From an uncultured Actinomycetes bacterium (GTDB taxonomy: Bacteria; Actinomycetota; Aquicultoria; CAJVYJ01), in the NCBI GenBank assembly GCA_913009475.1, contig CAJVYJ010000024.1, positions 1 to 15,481 on the forward strand: DNA of 15,481 bases, read 5' to 3'. The translations under genes and the position numbers were made by a program. Each line of letters starts with the position of its first letter. Position 1 is the stretch's first letter. The notes below the pieces were generated by a model. It was not told the DNA's origin. It made no database searches and worked only from the letters and a program-made list of their open reading frames with translations. Positions 1 through 6,277 of this stretch are shown here, piece after piece.

Positions 1-110
1 GAGAGTGTATGGATATAGATCTGATAGTGTTAATAGAAAAACATTAAAGGCCTATATGATTTTTATTGTTTTCTTGTTTTTATTTTTTTTATTTTTTTTT
101 TTTTTTTTTT
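1..110. other. T-rich low-quality contig end, probably not genomic
   Basis: Bases 61-110 are almost pure T and abut the P7 adapter at 111. Read on the minus strand this is adapter, then poly-A, then random-looking sequence, which is what an Illumina read gives when it runs past the end of a short insert. Bases 1-60 contain nothing recognisable. I infer that this stretch is machine noise retained by the assembler. It should not be annotated. Confidence 0.85.
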
Positions 111-176
111 CAAGCAGAAGACGGCATACGAGATATATCAGTGTGACTGGAGTTCAGACGTGTGCTCTTCCGATCT
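111..176. other. Illumina P7 / TruSeq indexed adapter (assembly contamination)
   Basis: Bases 111-134 are the 24-nt P7 flow-cell sequence (CAAGCAGAAGACGG...CGAGAT). Bases 135-142 are an 8-nt index, whose reverse complement ACTGATAT matches what I recall as TruSeq index 25. Bases 143-176 are the 34-nt read-2 primer, ending in GCTCTTCCGATCT. All three parts are complete and contiguous with no mismatch that I can see. The minus-strand translation gives the RKSTRLNSSH peptide well known from adapter-contaminated protein databases. The true contig begins at 177. Confidence 0.99.
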
Positions 177-623
177 AAAAAAGAAAATTTAAAAAAATTC
201 AGAGAGCGTTTTAATTCAGTGCTTGCGGAATTGTCCGGTGGAGATGAGTTTGTCGATGTCGTAGATATTGACGCGGCAATCGAGCTGGGCGAATTATCTG
301 ATAAAATATTGCAGGAGATCGAGGGGCTTGAACCTTTCGGCAAGAGCAATCCCATGCCTAAATTTATGACCTCCGGGGTTTATTTGGACGACCAACGCCG
401 AATAGGCAAAGGTGATAACTTACGCTTTTTAGTCCGTTCCAACGGACATACTTTTAATACCGTCGGGTTTCGACTTGATGATATTGACAAGATATTTAAT
501 CATAAGCATACCGCTGATATTGTTTATCAAATAGGGCGCGATAGATGGAACGGCGGCAACGCCTTGCAGCTGCGCCTGGTTGACATTAAATTGCGTGAGG
601 ATAGTTCCGGCAAGCCAATGTGA
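177..623 (+). CDS. recJ: Single-stranded-DNA-specific exonuclease RecJ, 3' fragment
   Basis: Open from the adapter junction to TGA at 621-623, 148 codons. This is only the C-terminal part of a protein that is usually 550-800 residues. It carries the RecJ C-terminal signature LEPFGKSNPMPKF (family form LEPFGxGNPxP; here the second Gly is Ser), followed by an OB-fold-like region ending QLRLVDIKLRE. RecJ degrades ssDNA 5' to 3' in recombination and mismatch repair. The DHH and DHHA1 catalytic domains are missing because the contig is cut by adapter sequence, not because the gene is mutated. An in-frame GTG inside the adapter (162) would give a false MLFRS N-terminus. In Firmicutes and some Actinobacteria recJ lies just upstream of apt and rel; no apt is seen here. 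Confidence 0.9.
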   Translation, partial: KKENLKKFRERFNSVLAELSGGDEFVDVVDIDAAIELGELSDKILQEIEGLEPFGKSNPMPKFMTSGVYLDDQRRIGKGDNLRFLVRSNGHTFNTVGFRLDDIDKIFNHKHTADIVYQIGRDRWNGGNALQLRLVDIKLREDSSGKPM

Positions 624-724
624 CCGCCGCGTCACCCCTCGCTCGCTTAACGCCGTACTCGGATTTGCCGGGTGACAGACACCCTCGCGCCTTAAACTCT
701 CGCCTGCTTATATTGCCGTCCACC

Positions 725-805
725 GTCATTCTGAGCCTTAGCGAAGAAATCTCCCGACTACTTGAGAGCCATTCGCTCACTGTCGGACTTTCCACTCAGA
801 GTGAC
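725..805. repeat. Palindromic dispersed element, GTCATTCTGAG type
   Basis: The left end GTCATTCTGAG (725-735) is the inverted partner of CTCAGAGTGAC (795-805), with 10 of 11 positions pairing and one G-T wobble. The left end runs on into GCGAAGAAATCTC, a word I recognise from small dispersed repeats in many environmental bacterial genomes. Only one copy is in this window, so its mobility cannot be judged here. Confidence 0.6.
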
Positions 806-851
806 AGTGCTTTTCAACTACGCTTTTAATTTCGCAATCCTTCTTCCACTT

Positions 852-881
852 GTCATTCTCAGCTTGACTGGGAATCCATGG
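852..881 (+). repeat. dRS3-like short palindromic repeat, copy 1
   Basis: The copy reads GTCATTCTCAG-CTTGA-CTGGGAATCCATGG. ATTCTCAG and CTGGGAAT pair around the loop CTTGA. It matches copies at 3198-3227 and 7071-7099 in the same orientation. The ATTCCC...GGGAAT layout resembles Neisseria dRS3 and similar intergenic repeats in other bacteria. Confidence 0.7.
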
Positions 882-950
882 CCACTTGTGCCTTTACGCT
901 CTCGCTCTATACTTTTAATAAAAAATAACTATGCTTAGTTGTTACGTCTG

Positions 951-959
951 TGGTATAAT
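951..959 (+). promoter_or_regulatory. Extended -10 promoter
   Basis: TGG immediately followed by consensus TATAAT (954-959) makes an extended -10 element. No good -35 is seen 17 bp upstream, which extended -10 promoters can tolerate. Transcription would start near 966, giving a leader of about 350 nt for the propeller gene at 1314. A second TATAAT at 1208-1213 could serve instead. Confidence 0.5.
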
Positions 960-1094
960 TGCTTTAAGGTCAGAGTAGAGATTGCTTAAAGACCATTTAT
1001 TTTTTGCGTCTAAACCCAGGCCAAATATCATCAACCATATATCTTAAATCATCAATAGCAGTTGATTTCACCTTAATATTTATGGGGGCAAAGG

Positions 1095-1292
1095 ATGAAC
1101 AACCAAGATGACATATTAAGCTTTTATAAGATAAACCTACGTTTGTCGCCGGACAAGCTGCCTCTGTCACTTGCCCTAGTTACGGCCCCATTTAACTTAA
1201 TACAAAATATAATATCTATTACAAAACACGTTCATATTGTTAAAGAAGAAAAGACCGCTCAAAATCTAAGCGGTTTTTTGCAACCGGATTAA
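1095..1292 (+). CDS. Possible 65-residue leader peptide or small protein
   Basis: ATG at 1095 is preceded by GGGGG (1084-1088) at a plausible spacing, and the frame closes with TAA at 1290-1292, 21 nt before the propeller gene. The product begins MNNQDDILSFYKINLRL and matches no family I recognise; it has no signal peptide and no clear membrane segment. The intrinsic terminator lies inside its last codons. A ribosome translating this frame would melt the terminator stem and let transcription continue, so it could be an attenuation leader peptide. It may equally be a chance open frame inside a structured leader. Confidence 0.25.
   Translation: MNNQDDILSFYKINLRLSPDKLPLSLALVTAPFNLIQNIISITKHVHIVKEEKTAQNLSGFLQPD
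1251..1279 (+). terminator. Rho-independent terminator in the propeller leader
   Basis: ACCGCT (1254-1259) pairs with AGCGGT (1269-1274), extended outward by A-U pairs and one G-U to about 10 bp. The loop is CAAAATCTA and the 3' arm merges into six T (1274-1279). It is the clearest intrinsic terminator in the window. Its position just upstream of a ribosome binding site, not after a gene, suggests conditional termination. Confidence 0.75.
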
Positions 1293-1313
1293 TGAAAATC
1301 GGAGGGGTTTAAA

Positions 1314-2720
1314 ATGGTCTATCTCAGAAAAAAAATTCTAATGGCGGTAGTGACGGCAATTTTCGCGTTAATCGTAATATTGCCCGCGGTTGCCTCCGCC
1401 GCGACCGTGGACTGGACCCGTCAGTTTGGCACTTCAACTAGCGATTACGGTCAGGGAGTTGCCACTGATGGGAGTGGTAATGTCTATGTAACTGGATTCA
1501 CTGGCGGCACTCTACCCGGCCAAAGTTCTTCGGGTAGTGCTGATGCCTATGTGCGTAAATATGATGCCGCTGGTAATGAGCTTTGGACCCGCCAGTTCGG
1601 CACTTCAAGTATTGATTACGGTTATAGCGTTGCCATAGATGGGAGCGGTAATATCTATGTAACCGGAAATACTTATGGTACTCTACCCGGCCAAAGTTCT
1701 GCTGGAGGCTTTGATGCTTTTGTAAGAAAATATGACGCAACCGGCAATGAGCTTTGGACCCGTCAGTTCGGCACCTCTGCTAGCGATTATGGCTACAGTG
1801 TTGTCACCGATGGTGGCGGTAATGTTTATATAAGTGGCTATACTAGTGGTACACTACCTGGCCAAAGTTCTGCGGGTAGCTTTGACGCTTTTGTGAGAAA
1901 ATATGACGCAACCGGCAGCGAGCTTTGGACCCGTCAGTTCGGCACTGTAACTGAGGATAGAGGCCAGAGCATTGCCGTTGATACCAGTGGCAATGTCTAT
2001 TTAAGCGGTTATACCGGGGGCACTCTGCCCGGCCAAAGTTCTTCGGGTGGGCGGGATGCTTATGTGCGTAAATATGACACTAGCGGCACTGAGCTTTGGA
2101 CCCGTCAGTTCGGGACATCTGCTAATGATTACGGCTATGGCGTTGCAACCGATGGTGGCGGTAATGCCTATATAAGCGGCTACACTGAGGATACTCTACC
2201 GGATCAAAGTTCTCTTGGTGGCCGTGATGCTTTTGTTAGAAAATATGACGCTGCTGGCAGTGAGCTTTGGACCCGTCAGTTCGGGACCCCAAATAGTGAT
2301 GTGAGTAATAGCGTTGCCACTGACGCCGGCGGTAATGTCTATGTAACTGGATTCACTGGCGGCACTCTACCCGGTCAAAGTTTTTCGGGTAGCTTTGATA
2401 CTTTTATACGAAAATATGACGCTAGCGGTACCGAGCTTTGGACTAACCAGTTCGGTACTTCAGGTGCTGATTTGGGTCGGGGTGTTGCCACCGACGCCGG
2501 CGGTAATGTTTATATAAGCGGATATACTTATGGAACGCTGCCTGGTCAAAGCTCTGCGGGTAACTATGATGCTTTTGTGAGAAAATATAAAGTCGCCGCC
2601 GGCGCCCCGGCGACTGGCTTGGATACTTACTCCCTAGTAATAGTCAGTTTTATCATGTTAATTATTGGCTCTGGTTTGCTTGTCCGGCAAAAGAAAAATT
2701 GGTTATTTAATAAAGTATAA
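1314..2720 (+). CDS. Secreted seven-repeat beta-propeller (SBBP-like) protein, C-terminally anchored
   Basis: 468 residues; ATG follows GGAGGGG (1301-1307) at good spacing. N-terminal signal peptide: MVYLRKK, a hydrophobic core, and ASA-A cleavage near residue 29. Residues 34-432 are seven contiguous repeats of exactly 57 residues, each starting W-T-(R/N)-Q-F-G-T and carrying D-x-x-G-N-x-Y-(V/L/I)-(T/S)-G and LPxQ (LPGQ in six repeats, LPDQ in the fifth), ending in RKYD (RKYK in the last). This matches the SBBP beta-propeller family and predicts one seven-bladed disk outside the cell. After it come APATG (431-435), a hydrophobic segment (about 441-457) and RQKKN. That is the layout of a C-terminal membrane anchor, faintly like a sortase signal with an atypical motif. 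The ligand is unknown. It lies in a non-conserved island between recJ and rel, under a leader with a terminator. Confidence 0.85.
   Translation: MVYLRKKILMAVVTAIFALIVILPAVASAATVDWTRQFGTSTSDYGQGVATDGSGNVYVTGFTGGTLPGQSSSGSADAYVRKYDAAGNELWTRQFGTSSIDYGYSVAIDGSGNIYVTGNTYGTLPGQSSAGGFDAFVRKYDATGNELWTRQFGTSASDYGYSVVTDGGGNVYISGYTSGTLPGQSSAGSFDAFVRKYDATGSELWTRQFGTVTEDRGQSIAVDTSGNVYLSGYTGGTLPGQSSSGGRDAYVRKYDTSGTELWTRQFGTSANDYGYGVATDGGGNAYISGYTEDTLPDQSSLGGRDAFVRKYDAAGSELWTRQFGTPNSDVSNSVATDAGGNVYVTGFTGGTLPGQSFSGSFDTFIRKYDASGTELWTNQFGTSGADLGRGVATDAGGNVYISGYTYGTLPGQSSAGNYDAFVRKYKVAAGAPATGLDTYSLVIVSFIMLIIGSGLLVRQKKNWLFNKV
1413..2609 (+). repeat. Seven tandem 171-bp coding repeats
   Basis: Repeats start at 1413, 1584, 1755, 1926, 2097, 2268 and 2439, each at a TGG codon, with no spacer and no length change. 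Several stretches are nearly identical in DNA as well as protein, for example the GAGCTTTGGACCCGTCAGTT words at most junctions and GGCACTCTACCCGG. This indicates recent homogenisation or expansion by unequal exchange. Such arrays also tend to collapse in short-read assemblies, so the copy number could be underestimated. Confidence 0.9.
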
Positions 2721-2771
2721 AAACAGGATTTCTAAATTTTGCGGCTGTTTAAAAGCTTTTGTCTCATAAAG

Positions 2772-2932
2772 AAAGGTTTATTTATTTTCGGAGAAAAGCG
2801 TCTCGGAGGCGGAAGCGAGCATGGTCTCGCGTGGAGCTTTAGCTCCAGCGAGGAGTGAAGCCGAGAGCCGAGTCGCAATTTCCACGCTGGGGAAATTGAC
2901 AGCGTCTTTTCGAGAAAATTAAATAAACCTTT
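2772..2932. repeat. 161-bp foldable element with 13-bp terminal inverted repeats
   Basis: AAAGGTTTATTTA (2772-2784) pairs perfectly with TAAATAAACCTTT (2920-2932). Pairing continues inward through TTTTC/GAAAA and GAAAAG (2793-2798)/CTTTTC (2906-2911). Inside are TGGAGC-TTTA-GCTCCA (2832-2847) and CAATTTCC (2876-2883)/GGAAATTG (2891-2898), the latter an 8-bp stem with a 7-nt loop. It could be a MITE-like element or a structured RNA; no target duplication is evident. Confidence 0.6.
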
Positions 2933-2980
2933 GACTACGTTTAAATGGTTATAAATTTTTCATTATTAAACTGTCGCATA

Positions 2981-3118
2981 CCTTACGCCTTACGCTCTCA
3001 CGCCCTCGCGTTTTTATCCATCCCCCGTCCGCCTTTACTCCTCACGCCCTCACGCCCTGACGCCTTACGCGCTTACGCCCTGACGCCTTACGCGCTTACG
3101 CCTTACGCTCTCCGCTCC
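2981..3118. repeat. ACGCC-type minisatellite
   Basis: Degenerate 7-8-bp units ACGCC(T/C)T(G/C) are repeated. Within them a 23-bp unit is duplicated exactly at 3052-3074 and 3075-3097, with a partial third copy after it. Related words occur near 690 and 893. This is pyrimidine-rich low-complexity DNA with no coding value. Confidence 0.75.
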
Positions 3119-3147
3119 CTTTGCTGTAAAGTTCGTTAAATAGGCAT

Positions 3148-3153
3148 TATAAT
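3148..3153 (+). promoter_or_regulatory. Possible -10 box upstream of rel
   Basis: TATAAT lies in an A/T-rich stretch (3147-3168). The hexamer 17 bp upstream, TGTAAA (3125-3130), matches TTGACA at only three positions. The leader would be about 170 nt and would include the dRS3-like repeat. Confidence 0.3.
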
Positions 3154-3197
3154 ATATTATGTTATAAAGCGAGACAGTTTAACAATATTCTTTATAT

Positions 3198-3227
3198 ATC
3201 ATTCCCGGCTTGACCGGGGAGCCATGG
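3198..3227 (+). repeat. dRS3-like short palindromic repeat, copy 2
   Basis: The copy reads ATCATTCCCGG-CTTGA-CCGGGGAGCCATGG. Its CCCGG/CCGGG stem is the best preserved of the three copies. Loop CTTGA and the end CCATGG are shared with copy 1. It lies in the same orientation 2.3 kb downstream of copy 1. Confidence 0.7.
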
Positions 3228-3328
3228 TTGTCACTTTGGGCAAAAGGTCAAACTGAGAATGAATGAGTCTCGTACTTGTAAGCGATTGAGCGGAAAAAAT
3301 AGTTTTATAAAGGAGAGCCGTTCGGAAA

Positions 3329-5548
3329 ATGCCGAGCAACGAAATTGAAAATCTGATAAAAAAAATAGATGAATACAATCCTAACGCCGATAAGGAGTTG
3401 ATTAGAAAAGCCTTTAATCTTGCCAATCGCCTTCATGAGAAACAGATACGAAAATCAGGCCAGGCTTTTATATATCACCCGCTGGGAGTAGCTGAATTAT
3501 TGGTGGAGTTAAGGATGGATACTACCACTATTGTGGCGGCGCTTCTTCATGATGTGGTTGAGGATACTGATTATTCACTGGAAAAGATCACCGCTGAATT
3601 TGGAGAAGAGGTCGGTAATTTAATTGATGGTGTCACCAAATTAGGTAAGATTAAGTTTAAATCTCAAGCTGAAGCTCAAGCTGAGAGTTTACGCAAGATG
3701 CTAATTGCTATGGCTAAAGATATTCGCGTTATTTTGATAAAATTAGCCGACCGGCTTCATAACATGCGCACTCTCTGCTATATGTCTGAAGACAAGCAGA
3801 TGGAAAAGGCTCGGGAGACCTTAGATATATACGCCCCCTTGGCGCATCGGCTTGGTATCTCGCAAATTAAGTGGGAACTTGAAGACCTGGCTTTTTCTAC
3901 CCTGGAACCAAAAACATTTTTGCAGTTACAAAAGTTAGTTAAGGAATCCCGAGAACAAAGGGAAGAGTTTTTAAACGGCATAATGGGTGAGATTCAAGCG
4001 GAGCTTAAAAAGTCGGGCATAGAAAGTAAAATAAGCGGACGGACTAAACACCTTTACAGTATTCATAATAAGATGATTCAACGGGGGAAACAATTCAGCG
4101 AGATTTATGACCTCTCAGCCGTCAGGGTCATTGTCGACTCTATACGTGACTGCTATGGCGTATTGGGTGTTATCCATTCACTATGGAAGCCTTTGCCGGG
4201 AAGATTTAAGGACTACATAGCTATGCCGAAGTTCAATATGTATCAATCGCTCCATACAACTGTTATCGGGCCGGGCGGCCGACCTTTTGAGATCCAGATT
4301 CGCACGCAAGAGATGAATAGAATATCTGAGTACGGCATTGCTGCGCACTGGCGTTACAAAGAAGGTGGAACCGCTAATGATAAATTTGAGCAACGCTTAT
4401 CGTGGCTACGGGAGATGATGGATTGGCAGACTGAGACGAGTGACCCGGGTGAATTCATGGAAAGTTTAAAAGTCGATCTGTTTGAGGATGAGGTTTTTGT
4501 CTTTACGCCTAAAGGTGATGTCTTATCTTTAAAAGCCGGCGCCACGCCGCTCGATTTCGCTTACAATATCCATACCGATGTCGGCCACCATTGTGTCGGC
4601 GCGAAAGTAAACGGGCGTATAGTTTCGCTGGGGTATCAACTTAAGCTTGGTGACATTGTCGAGATTATGACTAATAAATCCTCGGCTGGACCCAGTAAAG
4701 ATTGGCTGAATTTAGTGAGGACTTCCAGCGCTAAAGCTAAAATTCGCCATTGGTTTTCCAAGGAAAGTCGGGAAGATAATGAGCAGAGAGGCCGGGAGGA
4801 ATTACAGCGCATTCTACGCAAGCAAGGCGTAGGCATGCAAAAAGCTATGCAGGCGGGGGCGATAGAGCAAATTATTAAAGAGATGAATTTTGCCAAGCCG
4901 GAAAACTTTTATACTGCAATCGGCGCCGGCAAGATATCCTCCAAACAAGTGGCGACTAAGATTATAGGAGTTTTGACTAAGGCGAAGCAGCCGGATAAAG
5001 AGATTGAGACCACTAAGGACATAAATCAAATTATTTCGCCCATGTCGCCTAAGGCCAGGAGAGAAACCGGTGTGAAGGTTAAGGGCATTGATGACTTAAT
5101 AGTAAGGCTGGCGCACTGTTGTCACCCGGTGCCGGGAGATAATATTATTGGTTTTGTGACTCGGGGCCGCGGTCTGTCGGTTCATCGCTCGGATTGTCCC
5201 AATGCTCAAGTTCTGCTTGAAAGTCCGGACCGCATCCTTGAAGTCGGTTGGGACAAAGGTCAATTATCGACTTATCAAGTCGAAATCCATGTCGAGGCTT
5301 TGGATAGGACACAATTGCTGCAGGATATCAGCACGGTCTTAAGCGATGCCGGGGTTAATATTATCTCGGCCGGCGTTACTATCGGTAAAGATAATATCGC
5401 GGTATTCAGTTTCATCATCGAGATCGGCAATCTGGCCAATTTGAAAAATATTTTGGCCGGTATTAAACATATAGACGTAGTTTTTGACGCTTATCGTGTT
5501 ACTCCTCATGTCAAAAAATCGTCGGCGCGTACCATCGAAAGCAATTAA
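3329..5548 (+). CDS. rel: Bifunctional (p)ppGpp synthetase/hydrolase, Rel/SpoT family
   Basis: 739 residues, the usual length for a long RSH protein. It makes (p)ppGpp from ATP and GTP/GDP and hydrolyses it, setting the stringent response on the ribosome. Hydrolase domain (about 25-150): H50, HD at 74-75, ED at 78-79 and DRLHN at 141-145 are all present, so hydrolysis should be active. Synthetase domain (about 235-345): GRTKHLYSI, the RFKD loop at 292-295 (the RxKD form typical of bifunctional enzymes), YQSLHTTV and EIQIRT. TGS domain about 386-447; zinc-finger-like C597/C598/H619/C623; ACT domain about 650-725. ATG at 3329 follows AGGAGAG (3311-3317) at slightly long spacing. It heads a likely operon with the MBL hydrolase 20 nt downstream. 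Confidence 0.96.
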   Translation: MPSNEIENLIKKIDEYNPNADKELIRKAFNLANRLHEKQIRKSGQAFIYHPLGVAELLVELRMDTTTIVAALLHDVVEDTDYSLEKITAEFGEEVGNLIDGVTKLGKIKFKSQAEAQAESLRKMLIAMAKDIRVILIKLADRLHNMRTLCYMSEDKQMEKARETLDIYAPLAHRLGISQIKWELEDLAFSTLEPKTFLQLQKLVKESREQREEFLNGIMGEIQAELKKSGIESKISGRTKHLYSIHNKMIQRGKQFSEIYDLSAVRVIVDSIRDCYGVLGVIHSLWKPLPGRFKDYIAMPKFNMYQSLHTTVIGPGGRPFEIQIRTQEMNRISEYGIAAHWRYKEGGTANDKFEQRLSWLREMMDWQTETSDPGEFMESLKVDLFEDEVFVFTPKGDVLSLKAGATPLDFAYNIHTDVGHHCVGAKVNGRIVSLGYQLKLGDIVEIMTNKSSAGPSKDWLNLVRTSSAKAKIRHWFSKESREDNEQRGREELQRILRKQGVGMQKAMQAGAIEQIIKEMNFAKPENFYTAIGAGKISSKQVATKIIGVLTKAKQPDKEIETTKDINQIISPMSPKARRETGVKVKGIDDLIVRLAHCCHPVPGDNIIGFVTRGRGLSVHRSDCPNAQVLLESPDRILEVGWDKGQLSTYQVEIHVEALDRTQLLQDISTVLSDAGVNIISAGVTIGKDNIAVFSFIIEIGNLANLKNILAGIKHIDVVFDAYRVTPHVKKSSARTIESN

Positions 5549-5568
5549 CTAAAGAGGTGATAATTATA

Positions 5569-6204
5569 TTGCATGACGACATCTTAATTGAAACCATCAG
5601 TGTCGGTCCGCTGGAGACTAATTGTTATGTGGTCGCGGCTGGCGCGGGCACATCGGCGGCGGTCATTGACCCCGGGGATGACGTCGATAAAATTCTTAAA
5701 GTCGTTAACGGCAATGGCCTTAAGGTCACTCATATTATCAATACTCACGGACATTATGACCATATCGGGGCCGACAGCGCGCTGGCCGCGACCACTGGAG
5801 CGAAGATATATATACACAGTTTGGACGCGAGCATGATAAAAGACCCCCAGTCTAATTTATCTCTATTCTTGAATAGTGATTATGAGATGAATGATGAAGT
5901 AGTGAAAATCAGCGATGGAGAAGAACTTGTTGTCGGCGGCTTAAAATTAAAAATAATCCATACTCCCGGCCATACGCCGGGTGGAATCTCCTTATTCCTT
6001 CATGGCAGGCTTTTTGTCGGTGACTTGATATTTTCCGGCTCCGTCGGCCGGACCGACCTTGAGGGCGGCGATTTTAGCGCCTTAATGAGCTCGATTAGTA
6101 AAATTATATTAGAGTACCCGGACGATACCATAATCTATCCGGGGCACGGCCCGGCGACTACGATCGGGGCGGAGAAACAAAACAATCCTTACATTAAGCA
6201 ATAA
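5569..6204 (+). CDS. Metallo-beta-lactamase-fold hydrolase, glyoxalase II-like
   Basis: About 211 residues from TTG at 5569. I prefer this start to GTG at 5557 because the GTG lies inside a near-consensus Shine-Dalgarno (AAAGAGGTGA, 5551-5560) placed 8 nt before the TTG. Metal ligands are intact: H60-x-H62-x-D64-H65, H135 (in HTPGHTPGG), D152 (in GDLIFSG) and H193 (in YPGHGP). This is the compact glyoxalase II-like family without the long C-terminal glutathione-binding domain, so the substrate is uncertain: a thioester hydrolase is likely, a true glutathione enzyme less so. A protein of this family follows rel in many Firmicutes and Actinobacteria. It is probably cytosolic and cotranscribed with rel. 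Confidence 0.9.
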   Translation: MHDDILIETISVGPLETNCYVVAAGAGTSAAVIDPGDDVDKILKVVNGNGLKVTHIINTHGHYDHIGADSALAATTGAKIYIHSLDASMIKDPQSNLSLFLNSDYEMNDEVVKISDGEELVVGGLKLKIIHTPGHTPGGISLFLHGRLFVGDLIFSGSVGRTDLEGGDFSALMSSISKIILEYPDDTIIYPGHGPATTIGAEKQNNPYIKQ

Positions 6205-6277
6205 CTATTGAACCTTTGGTTGTTTTCGCTTATATTTGCTTGTAGCCATTTGATTAAGATTTCCAGTCATAATATTT

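Larger units (their letters stand above)
624..950. other. Repeat-rich intergenic region after recJ
   Basis: About 330 bases without a credible gene. Short open frames here have low-complexity translations and no ribosome binding site. It contains a palindromic GTCATTCTGAG element (725-805), a dRS3-like repeat (852-881) and scattered CTCGC/ACGCC-type words like those in the minisatellite near 3052. No clear terminator follows recJ. Confidence 0.6.
966..1313 (+). promoter_or_regulatory. Long 5' leader with terminator: candidate attenuator or riboswitch
   Basis: The leader runs from the predicted start near 966 to the propeller start codon. Visible structure: CTTTAAG (962-968, beginning just before the predicted start) pairs with CTTAAAG (985-991); TTGTC-GCCG-GACAA is a hairpin at 1143-1156; ATGGGG near 1082 can pair with CCCCAT near 1186-1191 to enclose about 100 nt. 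An intrinsic terminator (1251-1279) ends only 34 nt before the ATG. That leaves no room for another promoter, so transcripts of the gene must pass through it. I recognise no known riboswitch consensus; c-di-GMP, TPP, SAM, cobalamin, fluoride and T-box signatures are absent by eye. The regulatory role is inferred from the layout. Confidence 0.4.
2721..3328. other. Repeat-filled intergenic region between the propeller gene and rel
   Basis: About 600 bases without a credible gene. It contains a long imperfect inverted-repeat element (2772-2932), an ACGCC minisatellite (2981-3118), a possible rel promoter and a dRS3-like repeat (3198-3227). The frame at 2945-3139 merely translates the minisatellite and has no ribosome binding site. 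No intrinsic terminator with a T-tract directly follows the propeller gene. Confidence 0.7.

Noticed and set aside
110..355. 81-residue minus-strand frame over the contig start
   Set aside because: Its C-terminal part translates the adapter (RKSTRLNSSH) and the rest is antisense to recJ.
586..829. 69-residue frames on both strands after recJ
   Set aside because: They translate palindromic repeats and CTCGC-type words, with no ribosome binding site and no recognisable protein pattern.
966..1250. Known riboswitch class (c-di-GMP, fluoride, TPP, SAM, cobalamin)
   Set aside because: None of the conserved core words is present by eye; only the terminator and simple hairpins are supported.
1413..2609. 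CRISPR array
   Set aside because: The 171-bp repeats are contiguous, in frame and coding, with no unique spacers.
3043..3118. CRISPR or replication-origin iterons
   Set aside because: Units are 7-8 bp without spacers, and there is no dnaA, DnaA-box pattern or replication gene nearby.
2945..3139. 64-residue frame with ALTPYALTPYAL repeats
   Set aside because: It is a translation of the ACGCC minisatellite.
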